Positions 56,301 to 58,246 of a stretch of 64,000 nucleotides of DNA are shown here, piece after piece; positions within the stretch are counted from its first letter, which is position 1, and every line of letters starts with the position of its first letter. Position numbers and translations under genes: made by a program. The notes beneath the pieces were generated by a model that was not told where the DNA came from, did not search any database, and worked only from the letters and a program-made list of their open reading frames with translations. Source of the DNA: Allolobophora icterica (taxonomy: Eukaryota; Annelida; Clitellata; Crassiclitellata; Lumbricidae); contig OY744607.1 in assembly GCA_963556255.1 (NCBI GenBank), forward strand, positions 48,146,346 to 48,210,345, written 5' to 3'.

Positions 56301-56782
56301 ATTGAAAAAATGAATATACTTTACACCAGTCACTAAAAATCCAAATTAAGACTATTCAAATTTAGAGGTTTTAGTTTCAAGTTCTACTCTAAATTAATCT
56401 AAGCGCCACTGTAATCGTGCTCATAAGCTCCAAATTTCTAGAGCACAACTCTAAATCTAACTGCAAGACACCAGCTAATACACAAGCACTGTGTTGTGTC
56501 AGAGAGGTAGACCAGAGACGCCAAGCAACGTAGTAATAAATAAAAGTAATAAAATATAACTGTAGTAATAAATCAGTCATCGATCAGTGCTATGTGAACC
56601 ACACAGCCAAGTTTCAATTCAGGACAAACCACGGAAGGCAAGACAACAGGAGATTTGCTTACGACAGTCGGATTCGTCGCTTTCATCGGGGCAATCGTAA
56701 TGGCCATCGCAGTGAAGGCTGGCGTCAATGCATGTCCCATCTCCACATCTGTACTCCCTGTCGGCTACACATTCAGGCGGCG
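2106..56782 (-). CDS. HSPG2: Perlecan-like basement membrane heparan sulfate proteoglycan core protein (partial, 51 exons)
   Basis: Secreted multidomain proteoglycan core of basement membranes. Identity rests on module order and family signatures: an LDLa array, an Ig domain with WRLNWGH and DEGAYTCEA, then laminin EGF and laminin IV modules with CFCFG/CFCMG, WSLP..FLGNK and SYGG. Exons, 5' to 3': 25 LDLa exons and three Ig exons (56782 to 33919, listed separately), 31277-31401, 30596-30775, 29316-29408, 28533-28616, 27551-27675, 26948-27059, 24948-25061, 24453-24571, 23083-23225, 17962-18029, 17323-17463, 15812-15997, 14694-14795, 13572-13643, 12710-12831, 11747-11861, 10238-10351, 7830-7957, 6735-6821, 5660-5739, 3642-3715, 2861-3001, 2106-2291. 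All have GT/AG borders and compatible phases, giving about 2192 codons without a stop. The signal peptide and any SEA domain should lie beyond 64000; the third laminin IV remainder and the Ig-rich and LamG regions should lie left of base 1. Confidence in the gene is very high; single exon borders are predictions. Confidence 0.95.
2740..2815. mobile_element. Fragment related to the 540-613 repeat
   Basis: GTTCCGCGGAACCCAAGGGT and CGGGCGTCGGCCAG mirror the segment at 545-597. No terminal repeats visible. Confidence 0.5.
2861..3715 (-). CDS. Laminin EGF-like module and half module before laminin IV-3, two exons
   Basis: Exons 3642-3715 (1-0: [20 protein letters not shown]) and 2861-3001 (0-0, 47 residues: [26 protein letters not shown]). 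Phases and lengths copy 17962-18029 and 17323-17463. A remnant of a hAT-type repeat lies in the intron just downstream (2740-2815). Confidence 0.88.
3250..3480. repeat. 25-27-bp minisatellite
   Basis: Units of AACTTAATCACCCAAAAACA, about nine copies with indels, in the intron between exons 3642-3715 and 2861-3001. Confidence 0.8.
4390..5460 (-). pseudogene. LINE reverse transcriptase fragment, interrupted by a MITE
   Basis: Minus strand: [15 protein letters not shown], then (past the inserted MITE) [32 protein letters not shown], the degenerate catalytic region [11 protein letters not shown] (a Y.DD-type box), and [11 protein letters not shown] later frame continues [20 protein letters not shown]. 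Jockey/CR1-type organisation. Frameshifts break it near 4600. Confidence 0.8.
5136..5393. mobile_element. 258-bp hAT-type MITE inside a LINE
   Basis: Termini CAGGGCTTTTTTTC and GAAAAAAAGCACTG, flanked by identical 8-bp duplications AGTGCCGC (5128-5135, 5394-5401). Removing the element and one duplication restores the LINE reading frame. Confidence 0.88.
5660..10351 (-). CDS. Laminin EGF-like cluster 2, four exons
   Basis: Exons 10238-10351 (0-0: [20 protein letters not shown]), 7830-7957 (0-2: [20 protein letters not shown]), 6735-6821 (2-2: [18 protein letters not shown]) and 5660-5739 (2-1: [16 protein letters not shown]). It aligns with cluster 1 module for module, except that one exon of cluster 1 is two exons here. 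'CQHNTEG' and 'GYYGDATRG' are classic laminin EGF signatures. Confidence 0.9.
6990..7037. repeat. (AAT)n microsatellite
   Basis: Uninterrupted AAT/ATA run. Confidence 0.9.
7965..8485. repeat. Degenerate (ACAT)n tract
   Basis: About 500 bp of CATACATACA-like repeats, beginning at the acceptor side of exon 7830-7957 and ending at the 5'-truncated RTE fragment. Confidence 0.9.
8486..9995 (+). pseudogene. RTE-type LINE C-terminal fragment split by another LINE
   Basis: 8486-8955 reads [20 protein letters not shown], then [35 protein letters not shown] and [16 protein letters not shown]. The frame resumes at about 9795 with [20 protein letters not shown], a typical RTE tail, and ends in (GAA)n at 9987-10002. 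The gap is the inserted LINE end at 8956-9783. Frameshifts and a stop after EAWTL show it is dead. Confidence 0.85.
8956..9783 (+). mobile_element. 5'-truncated LINE 3' end inserted in the RTE fragment
   Basis: Encodes the last ~120 codons of a Jockey/CR1-like reverse transcriptase protein (8959-9321: [64 protein letters not shown]), a 430-bp 3' UTR and a (TTATG)n tail at 9755-9782. TAGTA on both sides may be the target duplication. Confidence 0.8.
11138..11489. mobile_element. 352-bp hAT-type MITE in a SINE tail
   Basis: Starts CAGTGCTACAGTGCTACTCA (first eight bases duplicated) and ends GTTTGAGACGCACTG. Flanks GCTAAAGG and GCTTAAGG form a slightly decayed 8-bp target duplication. The host sequence is the same SINE tail seen intact at 46270-46300. 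Confidence 0.8.
11747..15997 (-). CDS. Laminin IV domain 2, five exons
   Basis: Exons 15812-15997 (0-0, ends [13 protein letters not shown]), 14694-14795 (0-0, [11 protein letters not shown] to PDVIIS), 13572-13643 (0-0, [10 protein letters not shown] to VQFSE), 12710-12831 (0-2, [11 protein letters not shown] to [13 protein letters not shown]) and 11747-11861 (2-0, ISLDTAESR to [13 protein letters not shown]). The donor of 12710 is GTCTGT, a weak match, chosen because it alone keeps phase 2. The donor of 14694 opens a minisatellite made of copies of the same splice site. Confidence 0.9.
12505..12632 (-). mobile_element. tRNA-derived SINE
   Basis: Minus strand has an A-box-like GATGGTCTAGTGATACAAAT and a B-box-like GGGTTCAAATC with tRNA-like spacing. 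A second tRNA-like head (GGTGGTCATGCGG, GGGTTCAACTCC) lies at 12110-12165. Confidence 0.6.
13670..13810 (+). mobile_element. LINE 3' tail fragment
   Basis: [20 protein letters not shown] then LKRHLFRS resembles the C-terminus of the local LINE family, and the segment ends in the shared CCCTATATAAATGATCAG tail. Confidence 0.4.
13977..14100 (-). pseudogene. LINE reverse transcriptase fragment
   Basis: Minus strand reads [20 protein letters not shown] then [14 protein letters not shown], the RT palm region of a CR1/L2-like LINE. Isolated. Confidence 0.75.
14328..14693. repeat. ~20-bp minisatellite containing repeated 5' splice site consensus
   Basis: About 17 units of ATTCCTGACTTACAGATTGA or ATTCCTGACTTCAAGATTGA. 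On the gene strand seven units contain GTAAG(T) preceded by CT, and the array begins exactly at the donor of exon 14694-14795 (AGT/GTAAGTCAGG). See findings. Confidence 0.9.
14870..15215 (+). pseudogene. LINE C-terminal fragment, RTE/L2-like
   Basis: [20 protein letters not shown] then [20 protein letters not shown] resembles the C-terminal end of LINE polyproteins (GKR.RGRP motif). Stops and frameshifts present. Confidence 0.6.
16702..17152. mobile_element. 451-bp hAT-type MITE (TAGGG family)
   Basis: Termini TAGGGATCAGCCGGGTAGAC and GGAAATCGCCTC-like complement ending GGCTGACCCCTA, with perfect 8-bp duplications CTGCATAC (16694-16701, 17153-17160). The interior repeats CCGA/TTCGG words. 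Confidence 0.9.
17323..18029 (-). CDS. Laminin EGF-like module and half module before laminin IV-2, two exons
   Basis: Exons 17962-18029 (1-0: [19 protein letters not shown]) and 17323-17463 (0-0, 47 residues: [27 protein letters not shown]). The 47-residue exon has exactly the length of its counterpart at 2861-3001. The foldback-like element (18569-22849) sits in the long intron upstream. Confidence 0.9.
18180..18400 (+). mobile_element. LINE 3' tail fragment
   Basis: VGPSFWNSLPCNL and [14 protein letters not shown] are the end of a LINE protein. The segment finishes in GGCGCTATATAAATGTCCAC, the tail shared by many copies in this window. Confidence 0.6.
18569..22849. mobile_element. Foldback-like DNA transposon with 1.3-kb inverted arms
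   Basis: Arms 18569-19880 and ~21531-22849 are inverted copies starting GGGTCAATATA and ending TATATTGACCC, flanked by GAC on both sides. Each arm holds about seven tandem ~168-bp units with AAGATGGCGTCCAAGATGGC. The centre (19881-21530) carries remnants of a protein-coding gene, itself partly duplicated and inverted (20430-20535 against 21427-21530), and a direct repeat (19885-19995, 20548-20672). Superfamily unknown; the layout recalls Foldback/Galileo-type elements. Confidence 0.85.
20763..21590 (+). pseudogene. Remnant of a transposon-encoded protein in the foldback element
   Basis: Frames in order: [15 protein letters not shown], then [20 protein letters not shown] and [10 protein letters not shown], then [20 protein letters not shown] and [10 protein letters not shown]. 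Stops at about 21018 and 21222 and frame changes break it. The acidic EDTDIL and GCDTTS motifs recur in a protein family widespread in invertebrate mobile DNA, but I cannot name a superfamily. Confidence 0.65.
22870..23060 (-). mobile_element. tRNA-derived SINE
   Basis: Minus strand head TAGCTTACTGGTTAGAGCAC with a downstream GATTCAAGCC and the body CAGTTGCTCATTGCC found in the SINEs at 24003 and 27755. Confidence 0.6.
23083..25061 (-). CDS. Laminin EGF-like cluster 1, three exons
   Basis: Exons 24948-25061 (0-0: [15 protein letters not shown]), 24453-24571 (0-2: [19 protein letters not shown]) and 23083-23225 (2-1: [21 protein letters not shown]). Cysteine spacing is that of eight-cysteine laminin-type EGF modules. 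The last exon is undivided here but split in two in cluster 2. Confidence 0.9.
23400..23640 (-). mobile_element. LINE C-terminal fragment
   Basis: Minus strand reads [20 protein letters not shown] then [13 protein letters not shown], a LINE ORF2 end. Confidence 0.6.
24003..24190 (+). mobile_element. tRNA-derived SINE
   Basis: A-box-like TGGTAGCCAAATGGATAAAG and B-box-like CTTCGAGCCTCC, then the body AACTGCTCAGCACCACTGGT and a tail at TTGTACTAATC. Confidence 0.7.
25810..26615. mobile_element. 806-bp hAT-type non-autonomous element with TCTCGG repeats
   Basis: Termini CAGAGTTGTATG and CATACAACACTG, with perfect 8-bp target duplications ATCAGTGG (25802-25809, 26616-26623). Both subterminal regions are arrays of TCTCGGTCTCG. 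The right end matches the end following a hAT transposase remnant at 38.6-38.8 kb. Confidence 0.93.
26948..30775 (-). CDS. Laminin IV domain 1, five exons
   Basis: Exons 30596-30775 (0-0, ends [13 protein letters not shown]), 29316-29408 (0-0, [19 protein letters not shown]), 28533-28616 (0-0, starts GNDISLYH), 27551-27675 (0-2, [10 protein letters not shown] then [20 protein letters not shown]) and 26948-27059 (2-0, returns to LE with [13 protein letters not shown]). Order and phases match the second laminin IV unit exactly. A hAT-type MITE (29491-29962) lies between exons 1 and 2, and a 17-bp minisatellite between exons 2 and 3. Confidence 0.92.
27755..27975 (+). mobile_element. tRNA-derived SINE with (TTGTA)n tail
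   Basis: GGTTCGAGCACTC, then GGGTTTGAACCTTC, body CACAATTGCTCAGCGCCATC and tail TTGTATTGTATTGTATTATA. Full-length copy of the family at 24003 and 57190. Confidence 0.7.
28915..29225. repeat. 17-bp minisatellite
   Basis: About 16 contiguous units of AAGTAACAGGACATGCT, in the intron between laminin IV-1 exons 2 and 3. Confidence 0.9.
29491..29962. mobile_element. 472-bp hAT-type MITE (TAGGG-like family)
   Basis: Termini TATGGAGTAACCGATAAGC and GGTTACTTCCTA, with near-identical 8-bp flanks CAATGAAT and CACTGAAT. The interior repeats CCGATA words. Size and style match the elements at 16702 and 31911. Confidence 0.75.
31277..31401 (-). CDS. Laminin EGF-like half module preceding laminin IV-1
   Basis: Phase 1-0, reads through [19 protein letters not shown] then [13 protein letters not shown]. 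The CFCFG signature marks the split LE module that flanks each laminin IV domain in perlecan. Equivalent exons of the next two units are 17323-17463 and 2861-3001. Confidence 0.9.
31911..32354. mobile_element. 444-bp hAT-type MITE (TAGGG family)
   Basis: Starts TAATGCTGTACCGAATA and ends TATTCGGTACAGCCCTA. Flanks ATACATAC on both sides fit an 8-bp duplication, but they lie in an ACAT repeat so it is not decisive. Dense in ATTCGG palindromes. Confidence 0.8.
32473..33473. mobile_element. 1001-bp mariner/Tc1-type element
   Basis: TA on both sides of inverted repeats about 80 bp long, beginning CAGGGTGAGGCCGAAAAAAA. The arms are nearly identical. The interior carries the C-terminal half of a transposase on the minus strand. 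Confidence 0.9.
32760..33240 (-). pseudogene. Mariner-type transposase, C-terminal half
   Basis: Minus strand: [33 protein letters not shown], then (after a frameshift) [17 protein letters not shown] and [20 protein letters not shown], which contain the second catalytic aspartate and the NSPD(M/L)NPLDY signature. The N-terminal DNA-binding part is absent. Confidence 0.85.
33474..33718. repeat. (ACAT)n tract
   Basis: Nearly pure CATACATACATA, the right part of the tract interrupted by the mariner and MITE insertions. Confidence 0.95.
33919..34239 (-). CDS. Conserved perlecan first Ig domain, single exon
   Basis: A 321-bp phase 1-1 exon, 107 residues. [21 protein letters not shown] is followed by GH and, after an insertion, [21 protein letters not shown] and the TCEA(L/M)N end are characteristic of the Ig that sits between domain II and domain III of perlecan, which makes this the strongest single identifier of the gene. 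Donor GTAAGG at 33913-33918. Confidence 0.95.
34327..34361. repeat. (ATCTA)n tail of a SINE or LINE on the minus strand
   Basis: Seven AATCT units followed by GACTTCTATAGCGCCGTTAT, a 3' end seen in other copies at 2590-2640, 7775-7815 and 31190-31255. Confidence 0.6.
34893..35024 (-). CDS. LDLa exon L25 (last LDLa)
   Basis: Phase 1-1, 44 residues. [21 protein letters not shown] then [16 protein letters not shown]. Its acceptor lies only ~20 bases from a 300-bp (CAT)n tract at 35040-35365 that replaces a normal intron end. Confidence 0.9.
35040..35395. repeat. (CAT)n microsatellite next to exon L25
   Basis: About 350 bp of CAT with CAC interruptions. On the gene strand it is (ATG)n running to within ~20 bases of the acceptor of exon 34893-35024. 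Confidence 0.95.
35583..35702 (-). CDS. LDLa exon L24
   Basis: Phase 1-1, 40 residues. [20 protein letters not shown] then [16 protein letters not shown]. Confidence 0.9.
36068..36188. repeat. Tandem duplication of ~65 bp
   Basis: CGGAATCCATCACATAAAAT and the following TTTTTAAACGTTACAACAAC occur twice in a row with one-base differences. Confidence 0.85.
37070..37216 (-). CDS. LDLa exon L23
   Basis: Phase 1-1, 49 residues. Linker [12 protein letters not shown], then [20 protein letters not shown] and [16 protein letters not shown]. Confidence 0.9.
37405..37511. repeat. Near-perfect 45-bp hairpin
   Basis: Arms 37405-37449 and 37467-37511 are reverse complements with one mismatch (GTTTCATTATGTAACATTTT against its complement), separated by a 17-base loop. 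It lies in the intron between the Ig exon 37791-37932 and exon L23. Confidence 0.9.
37791..39254 (-). CDS. Ig domain between LDLa modules, two exons (39130-39254 and 37791-37932)
   Basis: The first exon (phase 1-0) encodes the front sheet, with VFTCYVFG and PRWFRR as the first cysteine and core tryptophan. The second (phase 0-1) encodes [16 protein letters not shown], the second cysteine with its tyrosine corner, then a closing VVSLVV strand. The frame joins exactly through the phase-0 intron. The intron between them (37933-39129) holds a hAT transposase remnant. In vertebrate perlecan all LDLa modules precede the first Ig; an Ig inside the LDLa region is a difference from that layout. Confidence 0.88.
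38284..38469 (+). pseudogene. hAT transposase C-terminal remnant
   Basis: Reads [20 protein letters not shown] then [20 protein letters not shown], the dimerisation domain (hATC) with its S.HGG..MRP.R motif. The upstream part is degraded. Followed at 38620-38775 by GGTCTTGGTCTCGAGG repeats and an end CTTGACAACAAGACTG. Confidence 0.8.
38620..38795. repeat. Subterminal GGTCTTGGTCTCGAGGTTCAAGG array of the hAT element
   Basis: Repeats of GGTCTTGGTCTCGAGGTTC end at TCTTGACAACAAGACTG near 38795. They match the right end of the non-autonomous element at 25810-26615. Confidence 0.8.
39500..39936. mobile_element. ~437-bp hAT-type MITE
   Basis: Ends CAGGCCCGCCGAGAGG and TCGGCGGCCCTG, with CCTATGC on both sides (7-8 bp, exact phasing ambiguous). 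Contains four copies of GGGCCCATGACTGCTCTGCC-like repeats at 39805-39915. Confidence 0.75.
39990..40290 (+). mobile_element. SINE interrupted by a MITE
   Basis: GGAGAGGACTGGCCACAAAC and CCCTCATATGCAAG, then after the MITE AAGGCTAATAAAA, correspond to the contiguous SINE body at 51130-51185. Confidence 0.6.
40054..40261. mobile_element. 208-bp hAT-type MITE
   Basis: Termini CAGGGCTGTAGTGG and CGACTACAGCCCTG, with flanks TATGCAAG and ATGCCAAG as a decayed duplication. Interior repeats GAGTATACGCTACAG. Confidence 0.8.
40437..40568 (-). CDS. LDLa exon L22
   Basis: Phase 1-1, 44 residues. [20 protein letters not shown] then [16 protein letters not shown]. Last LDLa before the split Ig domain. 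Confidence 0.9.
41263..41379 (-). CDS. LDLa exon L21 (type A, no linker)
   Basis: Phase 1-1, 39 residues, the shortest module. It starts [11 protein letters not shown] with no proline/threonine linker and ends [17 protein letters not shown]. Confidence 0.92.
41610..41732 (-). CDS. LDLa exon L20 (type B)
   Basis: Phase 1-1, 41 residues. [21 protein letters not shown], then [16 protein letters not shown]. An arginine replaces the usual glycine in the ADRTC turn. Confidence 0.9.
41828..41873 (-). pseudogene. Stub of an LDLa exon
   Basis: The minus strand reads [14 protein letters not shown] after an acceptor-like CAG and then loses similarity. It resembles the first third of L14 or L18 with its upstream intron (TTCATTAGTAG). 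No donor or further cysteines. Confidence 0.6.
42163..42294 (-). CDS. LDLa exon L19 (type B)
   Basis: Phase 1-1, 44 residues. [21 protein letters not shown], then [16 protein letters not shown]. Confidence 0.92.
42692..42838 (-). CDS. LDLa exon L18 (type A)
   Basis: Phase 1-1, 49 residues. Linker [12 protein letters not shown], then [21 protein letters not shown] and [17 protein letters not shown]. The first part of this exon plus its acceptor intron is repeated just upstream at 42905-43050 as a non-functional fragment. Confidence 0.9.
42905..43050 (-). pseudogene. Partial tandem duplicate of exon L18 start and its intron
   Basis: The stretch 42785-42905 is repeated at 42924-43050 almost base for base, so the linker and first cysteines of L18 occur twice. 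Only the copy at 42692-42838 continues into a full module. Confidence 0.75.
43080..43260 (+). mobile_element. LINE 3' tail fragment
   Basis: Degenerate C-terminal coding sequence and the tail CTGAGAGCGCCTCTGCATAG then GCGCTTTATAAATAACC, as at 50070-50110. Confidence 0.55.
43503..43634 (-). CDS. LDLa exon L17 (type B)
   Basis: Phase 1-1, 44 residues. [21 protein letters not shown], then [16 protein letters not shown]. Paired with L19 and its introns by a local duplication (43.4-43.8 kb against 42.1-42.5 kb). Confidence 0.92.
44119..44241 (-). CDS. LDLa exon L16 (type A)
   Basis: Phase 1-1, 41 residues. [12 protein letters not shown], then [17 protein letters not shown]. The exon ends TGTA before GTAAGT where its relatives end TGTG, so the residue spanning the junction with L17 becomes isoleucine instead of valine. 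Confidence 0.88.
44242..44752. repeat. Duplicated intron block, copy 1
   Basis: AAAGCGCCACTTAAAAGCTA through GCTATAGCAACACAATCGAC recurs at 46650-47126 and 47278-47757. Each copy is followed by a type B LDLa sequence. Confidence 0.9.
44753..44878 (-). CDS. LDLa exon L15 (type B)
   Basis: Phase 1-1, 42 residues. [14 protein letters not shown], then [16 protein letters not shown]. Near-identical duplicate of L11. Confidence 0.92.
45213..45347 (-). CDS. LDLa exon L14 (type A)
   Basis: Phase 1-1, 45 residues. [17 protein letters not shown], then [17 protein letters not shown]. The intron upstream (45348-46362) contains a 243-bp hAT-type MITE and a SINE. Confidence 0.92.
45539..45781. mobile_element. 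243-bp hAT-type MITE
   Basis: Ends CAGTGGCGGCGATC and GATCGTCGCCCATG, with perfect 8-bp duplications GCCACACA (45531-45538, 45782-45789). Confidence 0.88.
46020..46320 (+). mobile_element. tRNA-derived SINE
   Basis: Head TAGTGGTCAGCATGTTGGAC and GGGTTCAAATTTCC, body with GCTAACACATACCCATGGCT, tail GGTTAGCTTAAGGGACTGCT. Related to 50960-51235. Confidence 0.7.
46363..46494 (-). CDS. LDLa exon L13
   Basis: Phase 1-1, 44 residues. [21 protein letters not shown] then [16 protein letters not shown]. Related to type B at its C-terminal end. Confidence 0.9.
47127..47246 (-). CDS. LDLa exon L12, chimera of type A and type B
   Basis: Phase 1-1, 40 residues. The first half is type A ([20 protein letters not shown], as in L9 and L16). 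The second half is type B ([17 protein letters not shown], as in L11 and L15). Six cysteines and the acidic calcium site stay intact, so the product should still fold. Both flanking introns belong to the duplicated block at 46.65-47.9 kb. Confidence 0.9.
47758..47883 (-). CDS. LDLa exon L11 (type B)
   Basis: Phase 1-1, 42 residues. [14 protein letters not shown], then [16 protein letters not shown] defines 'type B'. It is nearly identical to L15 (44753-44878), differing at E/K before PYQE, and its flanking introns are duplicated too. Confidence 0.92.
48440..48580 (-). CDS. LDLa exon L10 (type A)
   Basis: Phase 1-1, 47 residues. A threonine-rich linker ([10 protein letters not shown]) precedes [16 protein letters not shown] and [17 protein letters not shown]. 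Confidence 0.92.
48954..49076 (-). CDS. LDLa exon L9 (type A)
   Basis: Phase 1-1, 41 residues. [12 protein letters not shown] with a very short linker, then [17 protein letters not shown]. Its 5' half is nearly identical to L12 and L16. Confidence 0.92.
49555..49605 (-). pseudogene. Stub of a type A LDLa exon
   Basis: The minus strand reads the start of a type A exon ([15 protein letters not shown]) and then breaks off directly into intron sequence that, in the parallel block at 51.9 kb, lies beyond an intact exon donor. About 85 bp, including most cysteines and the donor, is missing. Outcome of an imprecise deletion after block duplication. Confidence 0.7.
49676..49854. mobile_element. 179-bp hAT-type MITE
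   Basis: Ends CAGGGACGTATCTAGC and GCTAGTTACGTGCCTG, with perfect 8-bp duplications CTTAAACC (49668-49675, 49855-49862). Interior palindrome GGGGGGCTTAAGCCCCCC. Confidence 0.92.
49905..50110 (+). mobile_element. LINE 3' tail fragment
   Basis: [20 protein letters not shown] and SRSLKAFLF are a LINE ORF2 C-terminus, followed by CTGAGAGCGCGTCTGAATAG and CACTTTATAAGTTTC. Confidence 0.7.
50336..50476 (-). CDS. LDLa exon L8
   Basis: Phase 1-1, 47 residues. [20 protein letters not shown] then [16 protein letters not shown]. It is diverged from types A and B, so probably an older module within the array. Confidence 0.9.
50960..51235 (+). mobile_element. tRNA-derived SINE
   Basis: Head TAGCAGTTAGCATGCTGGAC, GGGGTTCAAATCC, body CAGCGAGGGAGAGGACTGGA, end CCCATGGCTGCCTTTCAGGA. 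Confidence 0.75.
51272..51409 (-). CDS. LDLa exon L7 (type A)
   Basis: Phase 1-1, 46 residues. [18 protein letters not shown], then [17 protein letters not shown]. The acceptor side (TTTCAG, with upstream intron CGTAATCTCCTAATTTCT on the other strand) is shared with exon L9, so both come from one duplicated block. Confidence 0.92.
51940..52071 (-). CDS. LDLa exon L6 (type A)
   Basis: Phase 1-1, 44 residues. [15 protein letters not shown], then [17 protein letters not shown]. The intron downstream (51410-51935) is duplicated at 49077-49555, where the matching upstream exon survives only as a stub. Confidence 0.92.
52200..52460 (+). mobile_element. LINE 3' tail fragment
   Basis: [11 protein letters not shown] and LKTILFDWG (in pieces) and the tail GAAGAGGCGCTATATAAATA. 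Same family as 18180-18400. Confidence 0.55.
52684..52913. mobile_element. 230-bp MITE with telomere-like interior
   Basis: Inverted ends GGCGATCATGTACA and GATTGTACATGATCGCC, flanks CGAATGAC and TGAATGAC (7 of 8). The interior contains several CCCTAACCCTAA- and CGACCCTCACGA-type repeats. Confidence 0.8.
53038..53169 (-). CDS. LDLa exon L5
   Basis: Phase 1-1, 44 residues. [20 protein letters not shown] then [16 protein letters not shown]. It is not of type A or B, and resembles exon L22 at its start (CDSSQFTC). Confidence 0.9.
53462..53608 (-). CDS. LDLa exon L4 (type A)
   Basis: Phase 1-1, 49 residues. A threonine/proline linker ([11 protein letters not shown]) is followed by CDPETEFTC and [17 protein letters not shown]. 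Splice sites: AG at 53609-53610 and GT at 53460-53461. Confidence 0.9.
53990..54121 (-). CDS. LDLa exon L3
   Basis: Phase 1-1, 44 residues. [20 protein letters not shown] followed by [13 protein letters not shown]. Spacing to the last cysteine is longer than in its neighbours (FPSLC). A proline-rich linker precedes the module. Confidence 0.88.
54338..54664. mobile_element. 327-bp hAT-type MITE
   Basis: Ends CAGGGACGTCATTGGGGGG and AAATGACGTCCCTG, with perfect 8-bp duplications ATCAGTAC (54330-54337, 54665-54672). Confidence 0.92.
54944..55214. mobile_element. 271-bp hAT-type MITE
   Basis: Ends CATGGGCGTCCACAGG and CCGAACGCCCATG, with perfect 8-bp duplications CAGAGGGA (54936-54943, 55215-55222). 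Confidence 0.9.
55699..55827 (-). CDS. LDLa exon L2
   Basis: Phase 1-1, 43 residues. It belongs to the abundant 'type A' subfamily: CDPRTQFTC, then [17 protein letters not shown]. It differs from the other type A exons in reading ITGHC instead of ISGRC. Confidence 0.9.
55830..56660. other. Intron between L1 and L2 with no clear gene
   Basis: Contains AATCTAATCT-type tails and degraded SINE/LINE 3' ends (e.g. 56395-56470); nothing else recognised. Confidence 0.4.
56663..56782 (-). CDS. LDLa exon L1 (first visible exon)
   Basis: Phase 1-1, 40 residues. Six cysteines, with [16 protein letters not shown] forming the calcium-binding end of an LDL receptor class A module. Acceptor AG at 56783-56784, donor GT at 56661-56662. 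It is the most 5' perlecan exon I can find; none is evident between here and 64000. Confidence 0.9.
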
Positions 56783-57039
56783 CTAGGAAAAACGAAATCA
56801 ATCAACACAGTTAACTGGAACAGATCACCAGTTCAACATACATTAGATGGCACCATTTTCGAAAATGGTATATTCTATATTCACAAAGGAGAAATTCGTC
56901 GTCAGCATGAAAGCTATACGTGAGTAATGAATACAACACACTACTACTGTATTTGATACAATACAATTGTATTTGACACAATACAATACAACTGTATCCA
57001 GAGGAATAACTTTGGTCTAAAAAGTGTGGGTTACCAATT

Positions 57040-57182
57040 TCTTACATACACGAAGCAAGGTGATCTCTGGGAGGGCTCAATAATAAATATTGATTGGCAT
57101 TGTCTAAAAAGTGGGGTATGGTAACCCTGTCAAAAAAGTGGGGGTACGGGCACCCCTCGTACCCTCACAAATTACGTCTATG
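57040..57182. repeat. Dispersed repeat also at 39350-39500
   Basis: AAGTGGGGTATGGTAACCCT and GTGGGGGTACGGGCACCCCT correspond to 39415-39490. Ends in CACAAATTACGTCTATG. Type unknown. Confidence 0.6.
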
Positions 57183-57189
57183 ACTGTAT

Positions 57190-57412
57190 CTGATACAATA
57201 CAACTGTATTTGAAATTGCCCTCCTTGCAAAGTTAAAAAAGCACATGACTATATGACAGAAAATGGATGGCGCTGAGCAACTGTACGTCAAGGACTTGCT
57301 CAAGGTCCTTACATAGTGATCGCCTGAGTGAAGGCTTGAACCCATAGGTCCCATACCCTCCTCGTTGCAGGCCGAATGCTCTTATCCATTGGGCTGCCAT
57401 GCCCCATCAATG
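57190..57412 (-). mobile_element. tRNA-derived SINE
   Basis: Minus strand GGCAGCCCAATGGATAAGAG and GGGTTCAAGCC give A- and B-box-like elements; body CAGTTGCTCAGCGCCATCCA and tail of TTGTAT repeats match 24003-24190. Confidence 0.75.
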
Positions 57413-57584
57413 AAATCTACAATACCCTGATCATGAAAAGCTGCCAATCAAGCCATTCAGAAGGATGATGCCTATGTGAACCTATAGGCCTACTTTTGAT
57501 ATGATCTGATCTCAGGACTTCTGTAGGGACGTTATAAGGCATGATCAATTAACACATGTAAGCATGCAACTGAGCTTCCTGGTT

Positions 57585-57665
57585 TGTTGATACTATGACG
57601 TTAAGCCATTCTGCGCCGGTTAGTACTTTGATTGGCAGGTAACCTTCAGTGGAATACCAAGCATC
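57585..57665 (+). repeat. 5S rRNA-derived sequence (pseudogene or SINE head)
   Basis: GCCGGTTAGTACTTTGATTG then GGAATACCAAGCATCCGC resembles the 3' half of 5S rRNA (GGTTAGTACTTGGATGG ... GGAATACCAGGTGC). The 5' half is unrecognisable, so it is not a functional gene. Confidence 0.45.
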
Positions 57666-58246
57666 CGCACAACCACCCAGCCCTCTTTCCCTTAGTGGTT
57701 GGTAAACAACTATCAACGCACAGCTGACTGAGCTGAGTTATTTGACTGATTACGGTAGATAACTTGATGGATTGTTAGCTGGCTAATGTATTCATTCAGC
57801 TGTTTTGAGTTAAATATTAATGCAAATGTTTTAATTTCTGGCAACATAGTTATAACATAACAACTTGAGTTCTAAGCCGTTCATAAGGCATAAATTTGTT
57901 ACATTCAAGAACCATTGAACCCTGATGTGCAAAACATTTATTGTTAGGATGTTATATACTTTCTAACTGTGTCCGTTAGATGTGTGTACACCAAACTGTG
58001 ATTAGCAGTTGGTTAATAAAGAATATACTTACTAACTCACTTACTTGTTGCATTTAAAAGGTACAGACGTTCAATAGCCAATTCTTTTTCACTTCTCTTA
58101 AACTTCAGGTTGTGTTCATCGAGACAGAACAATCATCGAAACTATACCACCAACTCTACAACTCTTGCAATCAAGAATTTCTAAACCAATGTTCTTGATG
58201 GGTTTTTTAATGTACACTCATGATCTCGAGTAGCCTTGGTGTGGTG

